Part shown: positions 57,117 through 64,000 of the stretch, piece after piece
Numbering within the stretch: position 1 is the first letter of the stretch
Layout of the letters: each line of letters opens with the position of its first letter
DNA from: Adiantum capillus-veneris
Taxonomy: Eukaryota; Streptophyta; Polypodiopsida; Polypodiales; Pteridaceae
DNA: 64,000 bases
Assembly: GCA_014529385.2 (NCBI GenBank)
Contig: CM043959.1
Location: 2,140,358-2,204,357 of the forward strand
Reading direction: 5' to 3'
Position numbers and translations under genes: made by a program
The notes under the pieces: generated by a model
Told to the model about the DNA's origin: nothing
Databases searched by the model: none
Seen by the model: only the letters and a program-made list of their open reading frames with translations

Positions 57117-58288
57117 CTATTTAGAGGTATGTCCCCTACATGAGCAATGGGGTGAGCAGTGTCATCTCCTATCTGCACATAGCCTGACACATCTGGTTTG
57201 CGCATATCTCTAAACCACTCTCCACGAGACGTCATGTGATTAGAGGCACCTGAATCCACATACCAAACATCATCTTGGGTGGAATTCTCTGCAGTCATTG
57301 TATTCATTACATGCTGCATAACAAACATGCGCTTGTTTTTGCTGTCATCTGCATCTCTGCTAGTAGATGCATAGTTGCCATGTTCTCTCTTTCCACTTGC
57401 TTTTCCCTTTGGACAGTCACGTGACATGTGACCTCTTTCACCACAAGTCCAACATTCTCTGCTATCTGCAGTATGTTGCTGCCTGCTTGATCTTGCACCA
57501 CGACCTCTTTGACTCCCCCTACCTTGAGACTGGTTTCCCCTACCACCTGTATTGTTTTGATTTGATTGAACTTCTTGAAATTGGCCCCTGCAACCACTTG
57601 GGCCTTGACCACGACCTCTACCTCTATCTCTGTTGGAGTTAGAATAGAAGGCCTGTTCAGACCTATTTTTGCCACGAGAAGAAGATGTGTCAAGACCAAG
57701 GTTCTTCTCCTCAAGAATAAGCATAGAAATCAAATTTTGGAACACGGGGATGTCGTCTCTTGTGTTCATGGAAGACCTGAAATGTACATACTCATCTCCG
57801 AGACCATCCAAGCATGCACAGACAATGTCATCGTCTTTCACTGAGACTTTAATAGATCCAAGAGCCTCAATGATACTCTTGATCTTCAAAGCATAATCAT
57901 TGATGGAGAGGTTGTTCCTTTTAACCTGATTTAGCTCCGACTTTAGTTGAAGCTTCCTGGCCTTGGTGTTCACCTTGAACACTCTTCCTAAGTTTTTCCA
58001 TGCAATGGCGGGGGTTTCAGCATCCTGTAGATAGCCCATCATGCCATCTGTGATGCTCATAGAAAGCCAATACATCACTTTTCTCTGGCCTTGTTGCCAG
58101 TCCCTCAAAGCTTTTCTTTGTTCTGCTATAGCATTTGCCTCGGGAATCTCTGGTTCCTTTTCATTATCTCCTTCTACATAGTCCCAATAACCTTTTCCTT
58201 TTAGGAAATTTGTTATTCTGAACTTCCATGCAGGGTAGTTATTTTTCTCAAGCTTCTCAGTAACAATCTGACTAAAACCGTCAGACAT
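57113..58288 (-). pseudogene. copia gag and protease N-terminal part
   Basis: ATG at 58288. Gag core has NYPAWKFRITNFLKGKGYWD and KARKLQLKSELNQVK, then an Arg/Gly-rich tract, the zinc knuckle CWTCGERGHMSRDC, and protease WYVDSGASNHMTS. The frame stops after HVGDIPLN, and integrase resumes in another frame four bases away, so the rest of protease and the segment before GAG-pre-integrase have been deleted. Confidence 0.93.
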
Positions 58289-58536
58289 CTTGAAGCACTA
58301 AGACAAAATAGCTGCAATCTGCAAAAACCTGCAAATCTGTTGAACCTGCTATCTTGGTACCTGTAACGCTTTCTACACTCAACGAGTGTCCACAATCAAG
58401 CGTACATACAACCACTGTACTTGTACAGTAAATCTCAGTGTACTGCACTTTGGAGACCTGTTCAGAAACTTGTCATGGATTGCGAACGAAGGGATCGTGA
58501 TGCTCTTTCTCTCTTAGCCTCTCTTGCGTGCACCAG

Positions 58537-58548
58537 GCTCTGATACCA
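58537..58548 (-). other. Primer-binding site of the copia element
   Basis: TGGTATCAGAGC on the minus strand, directly at the LTR end (tRNA-iMet type). Confidence 0.96.
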
Positions 58549-58869
58549 TGTAAAGAAAGAGGATGCAAGAGAGCTACACAAGACAAGCACAAGGCACACA
58601 GAGATGGAAAGCTTCTTCTTCTTTGCATAGAAAAGAGAGTACAAAATGACTAAGTGCTAAAGCTGAAAAGTAGCACATATGTACATGCGGTCACTAAGTG
58701 TGAACACGCTAGAAGCATACTAGGCTGACACTATAAGTGTAGTCCAGCTGTAGAATCACTGGCAGAGATCCTTCGTGTCGGTCACGTAACGCGCCAGTGA
58801 GTAAATGCCGTAAGCGGCCAAGACCCGTAGTGGATCACAGCTCAAGATGTAGAGCTCGACATCTCAACA
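58549..58869 (-). repeat. 5' LTR of the copia element
   Basis: 321 bp, same termini as the 3' LTR, followed by the TSD ATTCC at 58870-58874. The leader to gag is 58289-58536. Confidence 0.97.
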
Positions 58870-58874
58870 ATTCC

Positions 58875-59747
58875 AAACCCCTCGAATTGAGTATGAAAAT
58901 CGAATATACGTTCTGCTCTTAGCACTTGCTTAAAGATTTCTAAGTGGTCGTACGGATCCCCTGATCCACTGTATTTTCTGACCCATTTTTGAAAATTAGC
59001 TGGTCTGACGTGTCTATTTGGTTCAACTCCCGCTCCCGGTCTTCTGGCAGTTGTCCGTGTTCTGAGTCCTTCTAACCAGTTTGTTGGAAATAGTGACTCA
59101 TGTAGCCCTGGACCGGCCTTAGTGTCACCCGGTTTTCTATGTGATGAGGTGGTTTTTGGTTTTTTAACATTACTCTTAGATGATCTCTCCCGGTGTTCAT
59201 CTCTTGGAATGGTTTCTGGTCCTTGTCCCAATATCCAATCCCTTATGGAATACCCTTGGTATTTGGTTTGTTCTACCTCCTTAGGAGTCATCACAACAAA
59301 GTTTTTGTTATAACAATCCCTAAATAGGTAGGTTGGTAGGTCTGCTGACCCCTTATCTTTGATCTTGAAGATATAGATAATCTTCATGGCCGTTAGTTGT
59401 CCTGGTTTGGCATGCACAATCCACAAAAGATCTTTTATGTTTCTATCTTCCCAACAATAGACTCCGATCCTAGGATTATCCGTACTAAGCCATTTCAAAG
59501 GCTTCAAATCTACTTGATTGTATCCCTCAAATTCTAAAGTTGGTGGTCCTTCTTTTGCTGACATGTCTGCAATTATGTTGTTTACTTCTAACCCCCATTT
59601 GTCTACCACATCAGGGTTTTTGACTTGTACATACTGAGTTCCATTTTTGTCCATGTACATTTTTCCTTGTTTGTTTGCCCTAATCTCTTCTTCAAACTCA
59701 ATACCATGGTCATCAATGCGAATAGCATACTCCTCGTTCCGGTCCAA
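58875..59747 (-). pseudogene. Gag of element B, upstream half
   Basis: Contains NEEYAIRIDDHGIEFEEE, YVQVKNPDVVDKWGLEV, a Lys/Arg/Ser-rich stretch (59120-59200), and PANFQKWVRKYSGSGDPYDH, HLEIFKQVLRAERIFDFHTQ before the copia TSD. The last block is the start of the retrotrans_gag core. An upstream frame (59998-59748) with LGETSSRVSTEGS probably belongs to the same protein with a frameshift near 59750, so the true start may be at about 59998. Confidence 0.75.
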
Positions 59748-61639
59748 GTAACTTGGGCTCCATGGTGGTTAGTCTTGTAAAAAGAGAGTATATGCTTATA
59801 GTGCAATCTCGTTTCGGTTTTTGAGTGAGTCGAGTAAGAAGACATTTCAAATGTTGAATCTGAAAAAGTGTCTAAGACTTCTTCAAGAATTGTGTGCAAG
59901 GAATTTCCTTGATTTATACTTCCTTCGGTGGATACTCTACTGGAGGTTTCTCCAAGTATGACCTGATTTCCTAGTACACGACCATATCTAAGGTTCATAT
60001 AGACTTATGAAGCTCTGGATAGAGTACTCACCTTTGGATTGACTTGTCGTCAATTTCCACTTGATTCGATTGCAATTTCTGTTGTCAAGCCATTGATTCC
60101 TCGTCTACAATCTGATTCCTGTACAACTTTGATCAAGTTAGCTATTCTTCTATAAAGATAGTAGAGTTTTTGCTAACTCTCGTGATTGGTCTATGTGTAT
60201 CACATCAAATCGAGCTATGAGAGTCAAAAGTTGACTTTTAGATTCAACTTTAGCAAAAATCAAAGGTTTAATCTACAACCTAGAAACTGAGTGAACATGT
60301 ACCAAATTTGATCCGATGGAACCCAAAATTGCCCGGTGGCTTTTTGTTATGTTGGTCTAACACTGTACAAGTTCAAAAGTCAAAACTGATGTCTCTGGGT
60401 AGCAGTAGTAAATAATCACGATTATTAACTTTGGTCAATTTTTTACACTTTTGGATTGGTTTGGCAAGTATATAACTTGTTAAAGTCCCTGGATAAATTT
60501 CAACAAGTTTGGACAAAATCTAATCAAGTTTATCAACTGTTTTATGTCCGCAGACTCTGATTTCAAGAATCTGTCTTAAGTCTCACTATTGTGATCCAAA
60601 TTTCACCAAAATTGATTGTGGAATCTACTTGATAGGCTTGATCTTGTGGTATACTCACATTTGCAAAATTATCAAGTTTTGAAGTAGATATAAATAATCA
60701 TGATTATTTACTCCAACTACTTTTTTGCAACTTTTTGCCCCAACTTTGACACAGATCTGTTAAGCACCTATGAATCAATGGACAATTTTTTTCCAATTTA
60801 CACTCAAGATTCAAAAAGTCAGTACAAACTTTAGTTTTTACCCAGTTTTTTGCCAGTTTGGTGATCCAAATCTTTTAGGCCTTCACAAAATTTGTTTGTA
60901 TACATGCAATGAGTCAATGGTATGAACCTTGGTCAATTTGGAGCAGAAAGTTAATAATCGTGATTATTAACTTCAGGCTTAAAATGAACACTTTTTTGCA
61001 ATTTTTTCAAAGACAGTCTTTACATGAGCTATTTTAAAACTACGAATCAAGTCAAAATTAATTTAGCCTAAAATGTCAAGAAAAAAAAAATCTGAGTTTT
61101 GGCGAACTCTTGAAATTTTTATCTCGAAGTGTCTTTGAGCTTACCAGCTGGTTCAAACAACTTTTAAGCCTACTTTCCAGTCAGATTGAGTGGTTTTGAG
61201 TCTTTTCGAGCTATTTCTAGCCGTAGACCTGAAATTTTGCAACTTACAATAACAACTCACAGTTGATTCTTTCAGAGAGAGCAATATTCTGAAATCCACC
61301 TCGGATCCTACTTACCCTACTCCTAGATTCTCATGCAATGGGGCTGTGGAAGGTGTCCACAAACACTCATTTTCTTGTCTTTTATGTTTTTTTGAGCACT
61401 GATCTTAAGACTTATCTCATCTACCAATCATTCTCAAAATCATAATCTATTTCTACAATCCTACAATCCTAAAGGCACTTAGCAAGTACGATTACTTCCA
61501 AGCTGCCTCTACACAGCAAAAGACGAAAATCTTAAGCTATGCGGTTTCTAAAAGAAAGTTTTGAACTCTAGGTGAACCTAAAGGAAGTTAAAGGATAACT
61601 TTAGAAGACGCTCGTGTTTTTTCCTAGTTTAGGTCTCTT
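59748..61639 (-). promoter_or_regulatory. 5' leader of element B
   Basis: About 1.6-1.9 kb between the PBS and gag, AT-rich. It holds the second cluster of inverted repeats. Very long leaders are usual in giant Tat/Ogre-type elements. No other feature is seen apart from the probable gag N-terminal frame at 59748-59998. Confidence 0.6.
60408..60971. repeat. Cluster of three 22-bp inverted repeats, group 2
   Basis: At 60408-60429 (centre AC), 60690-60711 (centre AT) and 60950-60971 (centre GT). The last has perfect arms GTTAATAATC and GATTATTAAC. Spacings are 282 and 260 bp, matching group 1 (33101-33700). Flanks also share an ACTTTTTTGCAA-like run. Confidence 0.9.
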
Positions 61640-61660
61640 CAATCCCAGGCAGCGGCGCCA
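61640..61660 (-). other. Primer-binding site of element B (tRNA-Asp type)
   Basis: The minus strand reads TGGCGCCGCTGCCTGGGATT, two bases from the LTR. It differs at a few positions from the complement of plant tRNA-Asp(GTC), the primer typical of Athila-type elements. Confidence 0.85.
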
Positions 61661-61662
61661 TA

Positions 61663-62539
61663 TGTGGGACGCATGTCTAACCTCACCATTAATTTGTCAA
61701 TCCATGGGAAGAAGTTGACTTGACTAGTGCATAGAGGCTACAAGAGGTTATCAATCTCTCGAAAAACAACTAATAACTCGCATCTAACAAGCTACACTCA
61801 AGTGACTGAAATCACTAAAAGCCAATCGCTCATCGGCAAACAAATCACATCCGTTACAACATCAAATGACATCCAAACGTAACGAAACTTCTAGGACGTG
61901 TTTATAAGACCTAAGCACACATGCTTATGGTCTCAAACCCACTTTGGGTCAAGTTTCAAAATCGCAATTAGCAGTGGATTTTTGACCTAGTTGTTTTCGA
62001 CCCAGAATACATCTAAATGCTTAGCAATGATGCCCCAATACCCCACCTATGCTTAGTTTTTGATTTGAAAGTGTAAATTCCTATTATGATGAAATTAGGC
62101 TACGAGTCGGCGATGCCAAAAGCTATGAATTACTGTGAATTGCTTACGTCAATGCGTAGAGCTCTTACCTACGATTGCAATGCAACAAACGCGACGGCAA
62201 TGTGACAATCGAGGAGGGAGTAGGAAGTGCGAGAAGGAGAGGAGTGAGCGTCGTTAACTCACATTGTGTATTTCATTATCCAAAACTTATAAAAAAATTA
62301 CAATAATTGGCTTTTATACCTTAGCCAAGGTTTTTGGGTGGTCAAATCTAATAATCTGGAGTTCTACCAAAGCTGGGCAATGACAGGTTGATACACTCTG
62401 GAAGCTTGTAGCCCCGCCTCATTAATTACAAAGTTTATCCAAGAAAATAGGAGTTACAATATTCTTGATTTATCAAAATAATAAGTGTTTTACAAAGAGA
62501 ACTCTGAAAAATGGTATCTGTGTTAGCTTGCTGCTAACA
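61663..62539 (-). repeat. 5' LTR of element B
   Basis: 877 bp, from TGTTAGCAGC at 62539 to GCGTCCCACA at 61663. It is the homologue of 28421-29338, with a deletion of about 35-40 bp near 61690. Confidence 0.92.
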
Positions 62540-63918
62540 CGAGGCCGGAATCTCAGATCCTACTAAAGTAGTAGAATCAAATTCCTCTACCAAATTTTGG
62601 TCCAGATCTTTGTAACTATGATCCTTAAGGTTTATTCTTGTAGTGGTTTCCATGTGTCTTGAGGTATATATGATTATAGCCCCAATCTTGGATCATCTAT
62701 AATTGTCACATGAATGGTCATCCAAGTATTATGTCATAGCTATTCTTCTTGCCAAAATCCACTATTGCAAAGATATGCTCATACTCAATGCCGCAAGAGG
62801 TAACAACCACCTTTTCTAGGAGCCCTATGGGTATCTCTATATAATCATGTGCAAGTTACAACTTCATTTTGGTGGTTCTCCAAGCTGACTTTCCACATTT
62901 CTTTCATACATCCTTGGTTGCAATGGCTACATCAGCTCCACTGTCAAGAATTGCCATGGTGGTGACACATTCTAATTCAACTGGAAGCTTGGTATTTCCA
63001 TCTTCCTCTTCACAGTATTCTAGTACCTTGTTTAAGGGTACTGGCTGCATGTTTAGTTGAGGCTTCTCTAATTCTTTGATTCCTTCCTGCATTCGTGAAG
63101 TGGGATCCTTTACCCCAATTTTTTCTAGGCATTTTCCTAATATAGTCCACATGTGAGGTCTTATTCTGAGAAGCTCAAAGAGAGTAATGGTACAAGGAAA
63201 TGGAGTAAACAATATGGTTATCAACCCCTGGGAGTCCACGCGGGGCATCCACTAGAAAATATGTAAGATAGCACGTGAGAACACAATAAGGGATTTATAA
63301 TTAGGTACATTTATAGAAAATGTACTTACATAAAGGATCTTTTTATTGAGAAAGTGAAAAAATTCATACATAAGGGCTATTTTTTTTTAACAAAAATGCA
63401 TACATAAGGGGTATACATAATACTTAAAAATATATAGGTAAAGGATTATTTAAATACCTCTTGTTCACATGTGCTATATGCAATTTTCACATAGTGGACT
63501 CCCCGGGGGAGTCCTTCACCTTCCTTGCGGAGAGTCTCTGTGATGGTACGACTTTAACATCCGACTTTGCTTCATACTCTCCCATATAAGATTGTAAAGT
63601 TCTCAAAGATATAGGTTGACTATCCAAAGTTCTCACAGATCCCCTGTCTCCGTAATACGAGTGCATCTCTAGGTCTGCTTGAGGTCCCGCCTCAAATTCT
63701 TCAATAGGAGAAAGAAAGACATCTCTTCCCATACTGGTTTGGTTAACCCTTTGGCTCAATTCATTGGACTCATTGGCTTCTCTTATCTGCTTCCAAAGCT
63801 CATTCAAGCCATCATCGCCTTTATACATTTTTGGTATGATAGGTTGAAACCCTTCAGACTCTTGATCTGTAGTGTTCATCCCTATCCCAGGTCTTTCAAT
63901 CGATTTCCCCGATTCCAA
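62540..63918 (-). pseudogene. Gag-protease region of element A, right of B
   Basis: 63918-63515 is a frame rich in Glu/Ser with GLNELWKQIREANES. It joins in frame to 63229-62904 once the MITE and one TSD are removed. The protease follows: MAILDSGADVAIATKDV (DSG), then, with stops, TSCGIEYEHIFAIVDFGKK and YDIILG. It breaks at 62540 and resumes at 28420. The blocks match B at 51748-50800. Confidence 0.82.
63238..63506. mobile_element. 269-bp MITE, probably hAT-type, in element A
   Basis: Flanked by GGGAGTCC at 63230-63237 and 63507-63514 (8-bp TSD). The ends form an imperfect inverted repeat of about 45 bp: left CGGGGCATCCACTAGAAAAT, right (complement) CGGGGAGTCCACTATGTG. AT-rich with no ORF. 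Deleting it with one TSD restores the reading frame of A. Confidence 0.75.
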
Positions 63919-64000
63919 TTCAGTTTTTGGACTAATAGATTTCCTTTTAGATTCATGTGTTTGAAGAGGTTCTTGGTTTTCTTACCGTTGTCTCTAGCAA
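63919..64000 (-). other. Upstream part of element A, cut by the window edge
   Basis: Continuation of the A gag region. The rest of gag, leader, PBS and 5' LTR lie to the right of the window. Confidence 0.5.

Larger units (their letters stand above)
53794..58869 (-). mobile_element. Ty1/copia LTR retrotransposon nested in B gag
   Basis: LTRs 53794-54114 and 58549-58869, 321 bp each, with about 16 mismatches by my hand count (5%). TSD ATTCC at 53789-53793 and 58870-58874. PBS adjacent to the right LTR and PPT adjacent to the left LTR, so it is read on the minus strand. Gag-Pol is nearly complete but has a deletion with frameshift between protease and integrase and a TAG in integrase. Confidence 0.97.
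28421..62539 (-). mobile_element. Giant Athila/Tat-like LTR retrotransposon B, with two nested elements
   Basis: 5' LTR 61663-62539, PBS 61640-61660, long leader, gag, PR, RT, RNase H, two HHCC modules, integrase, a second retropepsin-like domain, spacer, ORF3, PPT and 3' LTR 28421-29338. Subtracting the giant-LTR element (10662 bp) and copia (5076 bp), each with a 5-bp TSD, leaves about 18.37 kb. The flanks are CCAGG (28416-28420) and CGAGG (62540-62544), a 5-bp TSD with one mismatch. Sequence on both sides belongs to one interrupted ORF of element A, which proves that 28421-62539 is one insertion. Every B ORF has stops or frameshifts. Confidence 0.88.

Noticed and set aside
1-64000. Host protein-coding genes, tRNA or rRNA genes
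   Set aside because: Every coding stretch I could read belongs to a transposable element; no cloverleaf or rRNA sequence was seen.

Overview
This window is a land-plant nuclear intergenic region made almost entirely of transposable elements nested inside one another. The CACTA transposon with DUF4216 and DUF4218 exons, the tRNA-iMet and tRNA-Asp primer sites, the chromodomain Ty3 elements and the non-autonomous element with giant LTRs all point to a plant with a large, repeat-rich genome. I cannot name the species, and I see no ordinary host gene, tRNA or rRNA.

Left block (1-15024). A plus-strand Ty3 chromovirus (E: pol 1-2514, 3' LTR 2871-4461) is inserted into the gag of a related minus-strand element (F: gag 4462-5026, PBS 5428-5439, 5' LTR 5441-7065). 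F abuts a broken plus-strand hAT-like transposase coding region. That region is itself split by a CACTA transposon with both ends intact (7135-14749, TIR CACTACAAGAGGTT, 3-bp TSD TGT). Removing the CACTA and one TSD rejoins the hAT reading frame. The CACTA carries minus-strand tnpD-like (six exons, 3315 nt) and tnpA-like (three exons, 1116 nt) genes, both with internal stop codons.

Middle block (15025-24319). A truncated minus-strand Ty3 element C (gag, protease, start of RT, leader ORF, PBS and about 2.3-kb 5' LTR) is followed by a truncated plus-strand element D (an extra ORF just upstream of a polypurine tract, then a 3' LTR).

Right block (24320-64000). A minus-strand Athila/Tat-like element A occupies both edges (24320-28420 and 62540-64000). 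It is split by a second minus-strand element B (28421-62539). B has its own LTRs and a tRNA-Asp-type PBS, and is about 18.4 kb once its two insertions are removed. Those insertions are a 10.66-kb element with 4.4-kb LTRs (34397-45058, TSD AACGG) and a Ty1/copia element (53794-58869, TSD ATTCC). Subtracting each insertion with one TSD restores the reading frame for the copia insertion in B gag, for B inside A, and for a 269-bp MITE inside A (63238-63506).

Most notable biology: (1) C and the giant-LTR element share a short LTR-encoded ORF starting MAP.KRTR with an in-phase splice donor, and a homologous leader exon with an in-phase acceptor. The implied intron removes the primer-binding site. 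(2) B pol has a second retropepsin-like domain in frame after integrase. (3) A and B both have a duplicated HHCC module in front of the integrase core. (4) B carries six copies of a 22-bp inverted repeat, three in its leader and three before its last ORF. (5) B and D share an unrecognised ORF3 between pol and the PPT, preceded by a possible splice acceptor.
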